This document shows positions 25,708 to 35,271 of a stretch of 64,000 bases of DNA, piece by piece. Source of the stretch: Candidatus Desulforudis audaxviator MP104C (GTDB lineage Bacteria; Bacillota; Desulfotomaculia; Desulfotomaculales; Desulforudaceae); contig NC_010424.1 in NCBI RefSeq assembly GCF_000018425.1, positions 186,001 to 250,000 on the forward strand, read 5' to 3'. How positions within the stretch are numbered: the first letter of the stretch is position 1; every line of letters starts with the position of its first letter. Both the position numbers and the translations under genes were made by a program. The notes under the pieces were generated by a model. That model had not been told where the DNA came from. It ran no database searches and saw only the letters and a program-made list of their open reading frames with translations.

Positions 25708-26187
25708 GTGTTGTTTAAAATCGGGGACAAAGTTGTTTACCCCATGCACGGAGCCGGAGTGATCGAGGCGATTGAAGAGAAAGAGATTCTGGGCGAGCGG
25801 CAGCAGTACTACGTACTCCGCTTACCGGTCGGGAATATGAAGGTGATGGTACCCACGGCGAACGGCCCGAACATCGGACTGCGGCAGGTGATCGGACAGG
25901 AGGAAGTCCAAAAGGTCTTCGGAATCCTCAAGGATGTAAGCACGCAGATGCCCGGCAACTGGAACCGGAGGTACCGGGCGAACCTCGAAAAGATAAAGAG
26001 CGGAAACATTTATGAGGTGGCCGAGGTGGTGCGGAATCTGGCCCGAAGGGAACGCGAAAAGGGGCTTTCCTCCGGCGAGAAGAGAATGCTGGAGAGTGCG
26101 CGGCAAATCCTGATCAGCGAGTTGGTGTTGGCCACGGAAGTGGAGGAAGATAAGGCACGATCGATGTTGGAAGAGATGTTTGCCTGA
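25708..26187 (+). CDS. CarD family transcriptional regulator
   Basis: A 159-residue protein with the CarD/CdnL/TRCF RNA-polymerase-interacting domain at the N-terminus (MLFKIGDKVVYPMHGAGVI) and a helical DNA-binding C-terminus. CarD proteins stabilise open complexes, notably at stable-RNA promoters. The GTG at 25708 after AGGAGGT gives the usual MLF start. It is a monocistronic unit: it has its own promoter, and a terminator follows. Confidence 0.92.
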   Translation: MLFKIGDKVVYPMHGAGVIEAIEEKEILGERQQYYVLRLPVGNMKVMVPTANGPNIGLRQVIGQEEVQKVFGILKDVSTQMPGNWNRRYRANLEKIKSGNIYEVAEVVRNLARREREKGLSSGEKRMLESARQILISELVLATEVEEDKARSMLEEMFA

Positions 26188-26189
26188 AG

Positions 26190-26221
26190 CGCTGGCGGAA
26201 GACGCGCCAGCCTTTTGTTTT
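26190..26221 (+). terminator. Terminator of carD
   Basis: Stem GCTGGCG / CGCCAGC with a short loop, followed by CTTTTGTTTT. Confidence 0.8.
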
Positions 26222-26248
26222 GTAGGCTGGTGTGGGGAACTGTATAAT
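26220..26248 (+). promoter_or_regulatory. Promoter of the PIN/TRAM gene
   Basis: TTGTAG (26220-26225), a 17-bp spacer and TATAAT (26243-26248). A second TATAAT lies 10 bp further on. Confidence 0.65.
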
Positions 26249-26312
26249 ATTGTATAATAGAGGTAGCCTCGATCAAGAATACTACTAGATGTAAAGAAAG
26301 GGGGTGTAAGAT

Positions 26313-27428
26313 ATGTTGCGGAAATTGGCCTTTTTGGGGCTTGCACTGGCTTTCGGCGGTATCGGTGGGGTTGTCGGCTATTACCTTGTGCAAAGTGGGC
26401 TTTTCATTCAACCACTGGGCTATGGGATCGCGGCGCTGGTGGTCGCCCTGGGTTTGATGGTGGGGATAATCGCCGCGCCGCGGCTTATGGACCTCGGTAA
26501 TCTGTTGTTGGCGCGTGCCGTTGAGTATCTGCAGAAAATGCCCACCCAGGACCTTCTTTTTGCCTCTTTTGGCCTTATTCTTGGTCTTCTCATTGCCAAT
26601 CTTATTAGATCACTACTCTATGTTTTCGGTTGGTTCGGCCAGGCATTCAGTATTCTCTTGGCCATCTGCCTGGTTTACCTTGGAATAAACGTCGCCGTCA
26701 AGAAACGGGACGAAATCATCGGTTTGTTTGGAAACCTGTCCCGATTCGGGCGCGGCGAAAAAAGCGGCCGCGGGGAAGCGAAGCTGCTTGACACCTCGGC
26801 CATTATTGACGGCCGGGTCGCCGATCTCTGCAAGAGCGGTTTTCTGGACGGCACCCTGATCATTCCGGGGTTTGTTCTGGAAGAACTGCAGCACGTGGCC
26901 GATTCCGGCGACATTCTGAAGCGGAACCGGGGCCGCCGGGGCCTGGATATCGTGAATCAGATCCGCCGCCAGACCGACGTGCGGGTGCAGATTTACGAGA
27001 GCGTCAAGGGGCTGGAGGATGCCAACGGCGTGGACGCCAAACTGGTAAAGCTGTCCAAGAAGCTGGGTGCCAAAATCATCACCACGGACTTCAACCTGAA
27101 CAAGGTGGCCGAAATCCACGGCATCCGGGTACTCAATATCAATGAATTGGCCAACGCCCTGAAGCCGGTGGTGTTGCCCGGTGAAGAGATGGTCATCCAG
27201 ATAATCAAGGACGGCAAGGAATCCGGTCAAGGTGTCGGTTACCTGGACGACGGCACCATGATCGTGGTCGACGGCGGCAAGAAGTACATTGGTCACGGTA
27301 TTCGGGTCCTGGTCACCAGTGTTTTGCAGACCACTGCCGGACGGATGATTTTCGCCCGACCGAAGGCGGTGGTCAAGCACGACGGGACGATCGCGCACGA
27401 ACTGGACGAGGTGAACGCGGTTGGCTGA
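26313..27428 (+). CDS. PIN/TRAM domain membrane protein (YacL-like)
   Basis: A 371-residue protein with four likely N-terminal membrane helices (about residues 1-125), a PIN nuclease domain beginning LLDTSAIIDGRVADL with acidic residues continuing to TDFNLNKVAEI, and a C-terminal TRAM RNA-binding domain (GVGYLDDGTMIVVDGG). It is the YacL-type protein conserved between carD and ispD in Firmicutes; a ribonuclease role is inferred from the domains. It overlaps the ispDF start by eight bases, so translation is coupled. Confidence 0.92.
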   Translation: MLRKLAFLGLALAFGGIGGVVGYYLVQSGLFIQPLGYGIAALVVALGLMVGIIAAPRLMDLGNLLLARAVEYLQKMPTQDLLFASFGLILGLLIANLIRSLLYVFGWFGQAFSILLAICLVYLGINVAVKKRDEIIGLFGNLSRFGRGEKSGRGEAKLLDTSAIIDGRVADLCKSGFLDGTLIIPGFVLEELQHVADSGDILKRNRGRRGLDIVNQIRRQTDVRVQIYESVKGLEDANGVDAKLVKLSKKLGAKIITTDFNLNKVAEIHGIRVLNINELANALKPVVLPGEEMVIQIIKDGKESGQGVGYLDDGTMIVVDGGKKYIGHGIRVLVTSVLQTTAGRMIFARPKAVVKHDGTIAHELDEVNAVG

Positions 27429-28605
27429 TACGCTGGCTATTGTGGTGGCGGCCGGCCGGAGCAGTCGGATGGGAGAAGGCCCCAAGAAGCAATACCGGCT
27501 GCTTGCCGGCCGCCCGGTTTTGGGCCGCACCCTGGAAGTCTTTGAACACGCGCCCGCCGTTGACGGAGTGGTCCTGGTCGTCGCTCCCGGTGAGGAGGAC
27601 TGGTGCCGCGAGGAGATCGTGACGCGGTTCGGTTTCACCAAGGTGGTGGCGGTGGTTCCGGGCGGGGAGGTGCGCCGGGATTCGGTGTGGGCGGGGTTAC
27701 AGGCCCTGCCGCCGTGTGCGCTGGTCCTGGTGCACGACGGGGTGCGGCCCTTCGTCACGGCCCGGCAAATCGCCGCGGTGGCCGAAGCAGCCCGCGAATG
27801 CGGGGCGGCCACGCTGGCGGTGCCGCCCAAGGACACCGTGAAACTGGGCGGGCCGCCGGGTGCGCCGGTTTCCACCCTGCCCCGGGAAAACCTGTGGCTC
27901 GTGCAGACCCCCCAGGCTTTCCGGTTCGACGTGCTGATCAAAGCGCACCACCTGGCCCGGGAGCGGGGTCTCGCGGCCACCGACGACACGTCCCTGGCGG
28001 AGGCCGCCGGCTACGACGTCCGGATGGTGCCGGGCGCCTACACAAACATCAAAATCACAACCCCCGAGGATTTGGCCTTTGCCGAGGCGCTGCTGGGAGG
28101 TGGACCGGTGCTGGTCGGGTTCGGGTACGACGTCCACCGGTTGGTTGACGACCGAAAGCTGATCCTGGGCGGAGTGGAGGTGCCCCACGACCGGGGCCTC
28201 TTGGGGCATTCGGACGCGGACGTGCTGGTGCACGCGGTGATGGATGCGCTGCTGGGGGCGGCCGGCGCGGGGGATATCGGCCGGTGGTTTCCGGATGACG
28301 ATCCGACCTACCGCGGTATCTCCAGTATGGATCTCCTGGTCCGGGTGGCGGCGTTTCTGCGGGAACGCGGCCTGGAAACGTCGAACCTGGACGCCGTGGT
28401 GGTGGCCGAGGCGCCGCGCCTGTCACCGTTCATCTCCCGGATGCGGGACAACCTGGCAAGCGTGCTGGGCGTCTCTCCCGCCGCGGTCAACGTCAAGGCC
28501 ACCACCACGGAGGGGCTCGGCTTCACCGGTTCGGGCGCGGGTATCGCCGCCTACGCCGTGGCCGCCCTGCGGCGAATTGTTTTGCCCGGCGACCGGGTGT
28601 TATAA
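27421..28605 (+). CDS. ispDF: Bifunctional IspD-IspF (MEP isoprenoid pathway)
   Basis: A 394-residue fusion. Residues 1-230 are IspD (4-diphosphocytidyl-2C-methyl-D-erythritol synthase) with the nucleotide loop [18 protein letters not shown]. From about residue 236 ([10 protein letters not shown]) it is IspF (MECDP synthase) with the zinc Asp-x-His DVH and [12 protein letters not shown]. The two enzymes act at non-consecutive steps of the MEP pathway, with IspE between them. Fusion is known in some bacteria, while many Firmicutes keep separate adjacent genes. The TTG start overlaps the PIN/TRAM stop. Confidence 0.95.
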   Translation: MADTLAIVVAAGRSSRMGEGPKKQYRLLAGRPVLGRTLEVFEHAPAVDGVVLVVAPGEEDWCREEIVTRFGFTKVVAVVPGGEVRRDSVWAGLQALPPCALVLVHDGVRPFVTARQIAAVAEAARECGAATLAVPPKDTVKLGGPPGAPVSTLPRENLWLVQTPQAFRFDVLIKAHHLARERGLAATDDTSLAEAAGYDVRMVPGAYTNIKITTPEDLAFAEALLGGGPVLVGFGYDVHRLVDDRKLILGGVEVPHDRGLLGHSDADVLVHAVMDALLGAAGAGDIGRWFPDDDPTYRGISSMDLLVRVAAFLRERGLETSNLDAVVVAEAPRLSPFISRMRDNLASVLGVSPAAVNVKATTTEGLGFTGSGAGIAAYAVAALRRIVLPGDRVL

Positions 28606-28639
28606 TGAGCTGTGTCAGCTGGCCGAGGGAGGGGAGTAT

Positions 28640-29356
28640 GTGTTCCGGACGCTGCGTCAGGACGTGCGGGCGGTCTTTGAACGCGACCCCGCCGCCAAAA
28701 ATCTGGTCGAAGTGCTCACCTGCTACCCGGGACTGCATGCGATCTGCATGCACCGTATCGCCCACGCCCTCTACCGGCGGCGTCTCTTCACCCTGGCCCG
28801 GCTGATCTCCCACTTCTCCCGGTTTCTAACCGGCATCGAGATCCACCCGGGAGCCCGGATCGGGGAAGGGTTCTTCATCGACCACGGCTCTGGCGTGGTG
28901 ATCGGCGAAACCGCCGAGATCGGCCGGAACGTGACCCTGTACCAGGGGGTCACCTTGGGCGGCACGGGCAAGGAAAAGGGTAAGCGTCACCCCACCATCG
29001 GGGACAACGTGGTGATCAGTGCCGGCGCTAAGGTCTTGGGATCGTTTGAAATCGGGGCCAACTCCAGGATCGGGGCCGGATCGGTGGTCTTGAAACCAGT
29101 GCCTCCCAACTGCACCGTGGTGGGGGTGCCGGGGAAGATCGTGCGGCGCGACGGGCAGCGGGTTGACGGCATCGACCTGCGGCACGACCAGTTGCCCGAC
29201 CCGGTGGCGGAAGCCCTGGCCGCGATGCAGGAGCGGATTATGCATTTGGAGGCCAAAGTCCGCCGGCTGGAAGGCGAACCACAGGCGGGAGGGGAAGCGG
29301 ATCTTGCAAATCTTCAACACCCTGACCGGGCGCAAAGAGACGTTTTGTCCCCGTGA
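28640..29356 (+). CDS. cysE: Serine O-acetyltransferase CysE
   Basis: A 238-residue enzyme of the left-handed beta-helix hexapeptide family that acetylates serine for cysteine synthesis. The N-terminal helical region ([17 protein letters not shown]) is followed by hexapeptide repeats from [12 protein letters not shown] through [18 protein letters not shown] to [11 protein letters not shown]. The GTG at 28640 after GAGGGGAG gives the normal N-terminus. A C-terminal tail of about 45 residues beyond the helix has a predicted coiled segment ([17 protein letters not shown]). It overlaps cysS by 53 bp, so cysteine synthesis and cysteinyl-tRNA charging are coupled. Confidence 0.93.
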   Translation: MFRTLRQDVRAVFERDPAAKNLVEVLTCYPGLHAICMHRIAHALYRRRLFTLARLISHFSRFLTGIEIHPGARIGEGFFIDHGSGVVIGETAEIGRNVTLYQGVTLGGTGKEKGKRHPTIGDNVVISAGAKVLGSFEIGANSRIGAGSVVLKPVPPNCTVVGVPGKIVRRDGQRVDGIDLRHDQLPDPVAEALAAMQERIMHLEAKVRRLEGEPQAGGEADLANLQHPDRAQRDVLSP

Positions 29357-30740
29357 TCCGGGGCGGGTGAGCATCTACGTTTGCGGGCCCACCACCTACA
29401 ACTTCATTCACCTGGGAAACGCCCGGGCGCTGGTGGTGTTCGACACCATCCGCCGCTACTTTTTGTATAAGGGTTACCGGGTGCTTTACATCCAGAATTT
29501 CACCGACGTGGACGATAAAATCATCAACCGGTCCCGGGAAGAGGGGATAGACCCGCAAACCCTGGCCGCAAAATACGTGGACGAGTACTTCGTCGACGCC
29601 GACGCCCTCAACGTGCGGCGCGCGGACGTGCACCCGAAGGTCTCGGACCACATCCCCGAGATCATCGCCCTGATCACGATGATTATCGACCGGGGGCTGG
29701 CCTACGTAGCCGGCGGGGACGTCTACTTCGCGGTCCGTAAGTTCGGCGGTTACGGCCGGCTCTCCAAGCGTTCCCTGGACGACCTGCTGGCCGGGGCCCG
29801 GGTCGAGGTCGGCGAGCAGAAGCGGGATCCCCTCGATTTCGCCCTGTGGAAGGCGGCCAAACCGGGGGAGCCCTGGTGGGAAAGCCCCTGGGGCCGGGGG
29901 CGGCCGGGCTGGCACATCGAGTGCTCGGCGATGGCCTTGAAATACCTGGGGACAGGTTTTGACATCCACGGCGGCGGGGCGGACCTGATCTTTCCCCACC
30001 ACGAAAACGAAATTGCCCAGTCGGAGGGCGCCACCGGCGAGCCTTTCGCCCGTTACTGGATCCACAACGGTTTCATTACCATCCGGGAAGAGAAAATGTC
30101 CAAGTCGCTGGGCAACGTCTTCCTGGTGCGCGAACTGACCCGGCTCTACCCGCCCGAGGCGCTGCGGCTCTTCCTCTTGTCCAATCACTACCGCAATCCG
30201 CTCGACTACGACCCCGAGGCCATGGAGGCGAGCGTCCGCGCCGTCAACCGTTTGAAGACGTGCCTCGGCCTGCTGCGCGAGTCTTTGGACCGGCCGGCCC
30301 CGGACGGAGACGGAGGGGGGGGAAACCGGCTGGAGGCGGTTCTGGAGGTACTCCAGGGGCGGTTTGAGGCGGCGATGGATGACGATTTCAACACGGCACT
30401 GGCCCAGGCCGTAATGTTTGACCTGACCCACGAGGTGAACACCTACCTGCACCAGAACGACCGGCCCAGCCGGGGGGCCCTGCAAAAGGCCCTGGACCTG
30501 TTTGACGCGTTCAACCGCGTACTGGGCATTTTCCCGGAGCACAAGGGGCGGATCGTGCTCGAAGCCGGGGCGGTGAGCGGCGACCTGTCCCAGGGGCTGC
30601 TCGACCTTTTGATCGCGCTCCGCCAGGACGCCCGCCGCAACAAGGACTTCGCCACGGCCGACCGGATCAGGGACGGGCTCCGGGCGCTGGGCATCTTACT
30701 TGAGGACACCCCGCAGGGCGTACGCTGGAAGAAGACGTAA
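29304..30740 (+). CDS. cysS: Cysteinyl-tRNA synthetase
   Basis: A 478-residue class I aminoacyl-tRNA synthetase. The HIGH-type motif is FIHLGNAR, the KMSKS motif is [10 protein letters not shown], and the zinc/substrate cysteine is in YVCGPTTYN. The TTG at 29304, about 10 bases after GGGAGGGGAAG, gives the usual [13 protein letters not shown]-terminus. It is inside the 3' end of cysE and thus translationally coupled. Confidence 0.96.
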   Translation: MQIFNTLTGRKETFCPRDPGRVSIYVCGPTTYNFIHLGNARALVVFDTIRRYFLYKGYRVLYIQNFTDVDDKIINRSREEGIDPQTLAAKYVDEYFVDADALNVRRADVHPKVSDHIPEIIALITMIIDRGLAYVAGGDVYFAVRKFGGYGRLSKRSLDDLLAGARVEVGEQKRDPLDFALWKAAKPGEPWWESPWGRGRPGWHIECSAMALKYLGTGFDIHGGGADLIFPHHENEIAQSEGATGEPFARYWIHNGFITIREEKMSKSLGNVFLVRELTRLYPPEALRLFLLSNHYRNPLDYDPEAMEASVRAVNRLKTCLGLLRESLDRPAPDGDGGGGNRLEAVLEVLQGRFEAAMDDDFNTALAQAVMFDLTHEVNTYLHQNDRPSRGALQKALDLFDAFNRVLGIFPEHKGRIVLEAGAVSGDLSQGLLDLLIALRQDARRNKDFATADRIRDGLRALGILLEDTPQGVRWKKT

Positions 30741-30795
30741 CGTTTTGGTGGTCGGTGGTCGGTGGTGGCAGCGTTTTGGTGGTCGGTGGTCTGAG
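30741..30795. repeat. GGTGGTC heptad repeat block
   Basis: The unit CGTTTTGGTGGTCGGTGGTC occurs twice (30741 and about 30771), built of GGTGGTC heptads. The inverse appears near 8217-8246. Confidence 0.75.
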
Positions 30796-31057
30796 GAATC
30801 GGCTGACCAAAACACAGCATGGTGTATGCCGGGGCATTGTCGGAGCTGACATTGGGAGCCTGTTCAGGAAACGCAGCGAACCGAGGAATAGCGGCGGCGT
30901 GTTTTTCGCTGAAACGGGCGGGTTGCGGCGCGTCGTCCGGGGCGAACGGGTTCATTCCTTCCTTGGTGGGACACCGTGACCGGAGATAATGCCCCGGCAG
31001 CACACAACCCTACGGTTACATCTTCAGGGACCGAGAGACTGAAAGGATGGCTTTTCC
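30741..31057. other. Intergenic region between cysS and thyX with heptad repeats
   Basis: No credible gene or hairpin terminator seen. The first 55 bases carry GGTGGTC-type repeats; the remainder is featureless apart from the thyX ribosome-binding site GAAAGGA. Confidence 0.55.
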
Positions 31058-31810
31058 GTGGGAGAAAGAGAGTTGCGGGTTGTATTGCTGGCGCACACCG
31101 AAGGGCCCGAGGCGCTGGCCGCCCTGGCCGGGCGCCGGTGCTACTCCAGCCTGGACAATAACGATCTGGTCGCCACCGAAGCCGGGCGTGATCCGGGGGA
31201 ACTGATCCGGAAGCTGGTGGGCATGGGGCACGTCACCGTCATCGAACACGCCTCATACACCTTTGCGGTCGAGGGCGTTTCCCGGAGCCTTCTGGCCCAG
31301 ATCACCAGACACCGCCTGGCTTCATTCAGCGTGCAGTCCCAGCGGTACGTGGGCGAGACGGCGGCCAAGAACCCCGACGGGGTATTCGATTACGTGATCC
31401 CGCCGCGGATCGCCGCCCTGGGAAACGGGGCCCGGGAGGAATTCGCGCGCCAGATGCGCACGATCCAGGAGTGGTACGACCACTGGGCACGGGAACTCGG
31501 GGGTGGGCGGGACGCCTTTGAGGATGCCCGCTTCGTCCTGCCGAACGCCGCCGAAACGAAGTTCGTGTTCACCATGAACGCCCGGGAGCTCTTGCACTTC
31601 TTCACCCTGCGCTGCTGCGAGCGGGCCCAGTGGGAGATCCGGGAGTTGGCCGACCGGATGCTGGATTTGGTGAAGCCCACCGCGCCGACCATCTTCGCCA
31701 AGGCCGGGCCGGCGTGCCTGCGCGGGCCCTGCCCGGAAGGGAAACTGAACTGCGGGAAGCTGAAGGAGGTCCGCAAGAAATACCGCGGGGGCGGATCAAA
31801 ATGCTCTTGA
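31058..31810 (+). CDS. thyX: Flavin-dependent thymidylate synthase ThyX
   Basis: A 250-residue FAD enzyme that methylates dUMP to dTMP. The ThyX motif reads RHRLASFSVQSQRY (RHRxxSxxxxSxR). The N-terminal GHVTVIEHASYTFAVEG is typical. The C-terminal tail is rich in cysteine and basic residues (CLRGPCPEGKLNCGK). The GTG start is chosen from the ribosome-binding site and homologous N-terminus. It begins a run with rlmB and the NYN gene on the same strand. Confidence 0.95.
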   Translation: MGERELRVVLLAHTEGPEALAALAGRRCYSSLDNNDLVATEAGRDPGELIRKLVGMGHVTVIEHASYTFAVEGVSRSLLAQITRHRLASFSVQSQRYVGETAAKNPDGVFDYVIPPRIAALGNGAREEFARQMRTIQEWYDHWARELGGGRDAFEDARFVLPNAAETKFVFTMNARELLHFFTLRCCERAQWEIRELADRMLDLVKPTAPTIFAKAGPACLRGPCPEGKLNCGKLKEVRKKYRGGGSKCS

Positions 31811-31869
31811 CGATGATCCGGGATTGAGCTCGTGAGCTCGTCGCGGGCGTATGTTTTGGGAGGCCGACA

Positions 31870-32625
31870 GTGCGCGACTCGCGTGACTCCGAAAAACAGA
31901 CGGTCATCTACGGCCGGAACCCGGTCCGGGAGGCCTTGCGGGGTGGGCGGACCCTGCACAAGATCCTGGTGGTCCGGGGAGCCGACCCCCGACTGTTCCG
32001 GGAACTGCGGGAGCTGGCGCGGCCGGGGCGGATTCCGGTGCAAGTCGTGGAACGTCCGCTGCTGGACCGGCTGACCGATGGCGGTGCCCACCAGGGTGTG
32101 GCCGCGACGGTTTCCGTCAAGGACTTCGCGACGGTCGAAGAACTGCTGGGAACGGAGAACCCGCTCATTGTGGTCCTGAACGCAATTCAGGATCCGCGCA
32201 ACCTGGGGGCGATCCTCCGCACCGCCGAGGCGGCCGGCGTGGATGGTGCCGTGGTCCCGTCGCGGCGGGCGGCCCCACTCACCCCTGCGGCGGCCAAGAC
32301 CGCGGCGGGAGCGGTGGAGTATCTTCCGGTGGCCCGAGTCACCAACATCGCCCTCACCCTCCGTGAGTTTAAACAGAAGGGCTTGTGGGTGGTCGGGGCC
32401 GATCCGGATGGTCCGGTTTCGTATTGGGACGCGGACCTGGGAGGACCGCTGGCCCTAGTGATCGGGGGCGAAGCGGGGGGCCTGGGCCGGGCGGTGCGGG
32501 CGGAGTGCGACTCCCTGGTCCGAATTCCGATGTCGGGCCGCGTAGGGTCCCTCAACGCTTCAGTGGCGGCCGCCCTGCTGATTTACGAGGCCGTCCGCCA
32601 GAGGAGGGCCGGCGGGTCATTATGA
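31870..32625 (+). CDS. rlmB: 23S rRNA (guanosine-2'-O-)-methyltransferase RlmB (SpoU family)
   Basis: A 251-residue SpoU/TrmH methyltransferase with an N-terminal substrate-binding domain (IYGRNPVREALRGG) and knot-fold motifs 1-3: AIQDPRNLGAILRTAEAAG, VIGGEAGGLGR and IPMSGRVGSLNASVAAALL. It most likely methylates G2251 of 23S rRNA; a different rRNA or tRNA target cannot be excluded. Its end overlaps the NYN gene (ATGA). Confidence 0.92.
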   Translation: MRDSRDSEKQTVIYGRNPVREALRGGRTLHKILVVRGADPRLFRELRELARPGRIPVQVVERPLLDRLTDGGAHQGVAATVSVKDFATVEELLGTENPLIVVLNAIQDPRNLGAILRTAEAAGVDGAVVPSRRAAPLTPAAAKTAAGAVEYLPVARVTNIALTLREFKQKGLWVVGADPDGPVSYWDADLGGPLALVIGGEAGGLGRAVRAECDSLVRIPMSGRVGSLNASVAAALLIYEAVRQRRAGGSL

Positions 32626-33128
32626 AGGAACACCTAGTGGTGGACGGCTACAACGTGATCTTCAACTCCCCGGAGCTTAAAGACCTGAACGACCTGGAGC
32701 ACGCACGCGCCCGTCTGATCGACACCCTGATCAATTTTGCAGCGTTGGCTGGTCAACAGGTGACCGTGGTGTTCGACGCCCACTCTGTTCCGGGAGGAGT
32801 GGCGCACACCGAGAGGTACGGGCCGGTGGAGGTGATCTATACGTCCGAAGGGGAGACGGCCGATACGGTAATCGAGCGCATGATCGGAAGACTGTCCGGG
32901 CGGTCGGCGTCGGTGTTCGTGGTTACCGCCGATTATGTCGAACAGCGGCAGGTCCTGGGCCTGGGGGCCTACCGGGTGCCGCCGGGGGAATTCTGGGAAA
33001 AAGTGCGACGGTTGACGCGGGAATCGATTGTCTACCACCGGGATAAACCGGCCGACGGCTATTTGGAAAACCGTCTGGAAGAACGAACCAGGGCGGCGCT
33101 GGAGGCGTGGCGCCGCAAAAAGCCATAA
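32622..33128 (+). CDS. NYN-domain (YacP-like) RNA-binding/nuclease protein
   Basis: A 168-residue protein with the YacP/NYN PIN-like fold: HLVVDGYNVIFNSPEL carries the first aspartate, and VVFDAHSVPGG and FVVTADYVEQRQ give the others. The Bacillus homologue (Rae1) cleaves mRNA in ribosomes; a similar role is inferred from family and position. ATG 32622 overlaps the rlmB stop. Confidence 0.9.
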   Translation: MKEHLVVDGYNVIFNSPELKDLNDLEHARARLIDTLINFAALAGQQVTVVFDAHSVPGGVAHTERYGPVEVIYTSEGETADTVIERMIGRLSGRSASVFVVTADYVEQRQVLGLGAYRVPPGEFWEKVRRLTRESIVYHRDKPADGYLENRLEERTRAALEAWRRKKP

Positions 33129-33157
33129 GGGTAGCCGGGAGTACGGACAGGTTAGGC

Positions 33158-33186
33158 TTGACTCCCGTCAGGCCATTAAGTATAAT
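33158..33186 (+). promoter_or_regulatory. Promoter of sigH
   Basis: TTGACT (33158-33163), a 17-bp spacer and TATAAT (33181-33186). Confidence 0.85.
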
Positions 33187-33239
33187 TCATAACGTAAGTG
33201 CCTTTCCTTATTTATACCCTTACACGGAGGCGATAGTTT

Positions 33240-33890
33240 TTGAGCCTCAACCCCCAATTCGAGACTGCCCAGTTCCAGATCTATCACGCCCTAGAAGACG
33301 AGAAGATAGTTGAACATGCCCGGGAAGGCGACAGTGAAGCCCTGGAATTCCTCATCAACAAGTACCGCCATTTTGTGCGCGCCAAGGCCCGGTCCTATTT
33401 CCTGATCGGGGCCGACCGGGAGGACATCATCCAGGAGGGTATGATTGGCCTTTACAAGGCTATCCGCGACTTCCGCCTGGACAAACTCTCCTCGTTCCGG
33501 GCGTTTGCCGAACTGTGTATCACCAGGCAGATCATTACGGCGATCAAAACGGCGACCAGGCAAAAACACATCCCCCTCAATTCTTACGTATCCCTGAACA
33601 AACCCATCTACGACGAAGACTCGGACCGCACCCTCCTGGACGTCATCTCCGGTTCCAAAATCACCGATCCCGAAGAACTTGTCATCAGCCGCGAAGAGTT
33701 TGACGATATCGAGGAGAAAATCGGCGAACTGCTTAGTTCGTTGGAATGGAAGGTGCTCATGTCCTACCTGGAGGGCAAGTCCTACCAAGAGATCGCCGAG
33801 GATCTGGACCGGCACGTAAAATCGATCGATAACGCCCTGCAGCGGGTAAAGCGCAAACTGGAGAAATACCTGGAAAGGCGCGAAATTTAG
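33240..33890 (+). CDS. sigH: RNA polymerase sigma-H factor (Spo0H)
   Basis: A 216-residue sigma-70-family factor of the SigH type that directs transition-phase and early sporulation genes. Region 2 (INKYRHFVRAKARSYFLIGA then DIIQEGMIGLYKAIRDF) and region 4 (EWKVLMSYLEGKSYQEIAED) are clear. The TTG start lies about 10 bases after GGAGG. It supports a spore-forming organism. tRNA genes follow. Confidence 0.95.
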   Translation: MSLNPQFETAQFQIYHALEDEKIVEHAREGDSEALEFLINKYRHFVRAKARSYFLIGADREDIIQEGMIGLYKAIRDFRLDKLSSFRAFAELCITRQIITAIKTATRQKHIPLNSYVSLNKPIYDEDSDRTLLDVISGSKITDPEELVISREEFDDIEEKIGELLSSLEWKVLMSYLEGKSYQEIAEDLDRHVKSIDNALQRVKRKLEKYLERREI

Positions 33891-33950
33891 CCGGTCAATC
33901 AGTTGAAATAAAGCACGGGGGCTCCAAGAGACCCGTTTTGACGGCAAGTC

Positions 33951-34046
33951 TCCTGGCTTCCTTGGGTTTCAAGAAAACGTCTCCCTTCATGGGTGACATT
34001 TTCTCAGACCGCTTATGAGGTGACAATATCACAGGCCAATAGCAAA
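33951..34046. repeat. 96-bp repeat upstream of the tRNA cluster (copy 2)
   Basis: Identical to 5502-5597. It lies 60 bp after the sigH stop and ends 15 bp before the -35 box of the tRNA cluster promoter. Confidence 0.85.
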
Positions 34047-34061
34047 GGGGAGCCGTAGTGG

Positions 34062-34090
34062 TTGACAGCCGCGGCTCCTTTTGCTACCAT
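34062..34090 (+). promoter_or_regulatory. Promoter of the tRNA cluster
   Basis: TTGACA (34062-34067), a 17-bp spacer and TACCAT (34085-34090). A GGAGCCG / CGGCTCC inverted repeat spans the -35 box. Confidence 0.8.
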
Positions 34091-34153
34091 AGTGATGCGC
34101 TACAAGAGACGGACGGTGCCGGCCGCTCTGACCGGCCCCGTCCCGTGTTTTAG

Positions 34154-34228
34154 GCCGGCGTAGCTCAGTGGCAGAGCAGCTGACTTGTAATCAGCAGGTC
34201 GGGGGTTCAAATCCCTTCGCCGGCTCCA
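34154..34228 (+). tRNA. tRNA-Thr (anticodon TGT)
   Basis: Acceptor GCCGGCG / CGCCGGC, anticodon loop CTTGTAA, T loop TTCAAAT, encoded CCA. Confidence 0.96.
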
Positions 34229-34295
34229 GCAAGGTACCGGACGCGAATGTCCTTGTAAAGGATACCGGTTTGTGATACAATAAATTCGTTGACTT

Positions 34296-34373
<78 letters not shown>

Positions 34374-34385
34374 ATTGAAAGACGG

Positions 34386-34461
34386 GCCCATATAGCTCAG
34401 TAGGCAGAGCGTATCCTTGGTAAGGATAAGGTCGGCGGTTCGATCCCGCCTATGGGCTCCA
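34386..34461 (+). tRNA. tRNA-Thr (anticodon GGT)
   Basis: Acceptor GCCCATA / TATGGGC, anticodon stem TATCC / GGATA with loop TTGGTAA, encoded CCA. Confidence 0.95.
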
Positions 34462-34468
34462 AATACCA

Positions 34469-34545
34469 GGCGGAGTAGCTCAGGTTGGTAGAGCAAGCGG
34501 TTCATACCCGCTGCGTCGGGGGTTCAAGTCCCTCCTCCGCTACCA
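34469..34545 (+). tRNA. Elongator tRNA-Met (anticodon CAT)
   Basis: Acceptor GGCGGAG / CTCCGCT with a G1-U72 wobble, anticodon loop TTCATAC, encoded CCA. It lacks the initiator G-C triplet. Confidence 0.94.
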
Positions 34546-34553
34546 GTGCACAG

Positions 34554-34580
34554 CCAGCCGGCAAGGCTGGTTTTGTTTTT
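34554..34580 (+). terminator. Terminator of the tRNA cluster
   Basis: Stem CCAGCC / GGCTGG followed by TTTTGTTTTTT. Confidence 0.85.
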
Positions 34581-35049
34581 TGGGGCCTAAATCGGCCGCA
34601 TTGGCCGGGTTATGCTTAAGACTTACTTCGGCTAAATCGTGCTTCAAACCCGAGGTGCGTGGGTCTGAACTATAAGCTACCCCACTCGTGCTGAAAAGCG
34701 CCGAATACCAGAGGGAGGCAAAGGATTAGGGCTATAGGGAATTGGTTTTCGAAGATAAGTCGGGCTTCTAAATGGAATCGGTAGGCAAGTTAAAGACGAC
34801 GATACCTTCGACCATACGGAAGTGTTTGACATTCCGGGTAACCAGGCTTGCTTCGTGCTCCTGGGCAGTACCGGCAATGATCGCATTGATTGGTGTCAGA
34901 CCTTGGTGACGGTAATACTGCAGCAAGATCCCGGCACGTCGGGTGATACTCGAGCATTGCGAAATCCCCAATCCAAAGCACGCCGTCCGGAGTCTTACCG
35001 TCAGAACCCAAGATGTGGACAATGCATTCTTTGAAAAGAGGCGGGGAAA
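34581..35049. other. Start of the accessory island: non-coding DNA with a vapC remnant
   Basis: Apart from the PIN-domain fragment listed separately, I see no credible gene here. Confidence 0.55.
34768..34941 (-). pseudogene. VapC-like PIN-domain fragment (C-terminal part)
   Basis: About 57 codons resemble the C-terminus of a VapC toxin: INAIIAGTAQEHEASLVTRN, then HFRMVEGIVVFNL. This corresponds to the last acidic residues and strand of the PIN domain. The N-terminal half with the first catalytic aspartate is missing and the upstream sequence does not continue the fold. No antitoxin gene is adjacent. It is a dead remnant of a toxin-antitoxin locus. Confidence 0.55.
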
Positions 35050-35271
35050 TTGAACAAGCTTCTCCTTGGCGCGGTTCTGGCCCTGTTGTTGGCAGTAGCC
35101 GGGTGCACGGGCGACCGCGGGGCGCCGCCCTCGACACCGGGACTCCTGGCCGCCGAGTGGCAGAAGATCAGGGAGACTTGCGCCTTGGAAGACGGAACCC
35201 GGGCCGTGATCCGGGACTTGAGTTTTGCGGTGGACCCGGCCAGCCGTGAAGTCACGTCCCTGCAGATGTAA
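35050..35271 (+). CDS. Small lipoprotein, unknown function
   Basis: A 73-residue protein beginning MNKLLLGAVLALLLAVAGCT. This is a lysine followed by a hydrophobic stretch and the lipobox AVAGC, so cleavage before Cys19 and lipid anchoring are expected. The mature part is about 55 residues and hydrophilic. The start is TTG after a purine-rich leader. I do not recognise the family. The gene is isolated within the accessory island. Confidence 0.55.
   Translation: MNKLLLGAVLALLLAVAGCTGDRGAPPSTPGLLAAEWQKIRETCALEDGTRAVIRDLSFAVDPASREVTSLQM

Noticed and set aside
28244-28639. N-terminal extension of cysE into ispDF
   Set aside because: The extension is an out-of-frame reading of ispF; the GTG at 28640 with its ribosome-binding site gives the normal CysE start.
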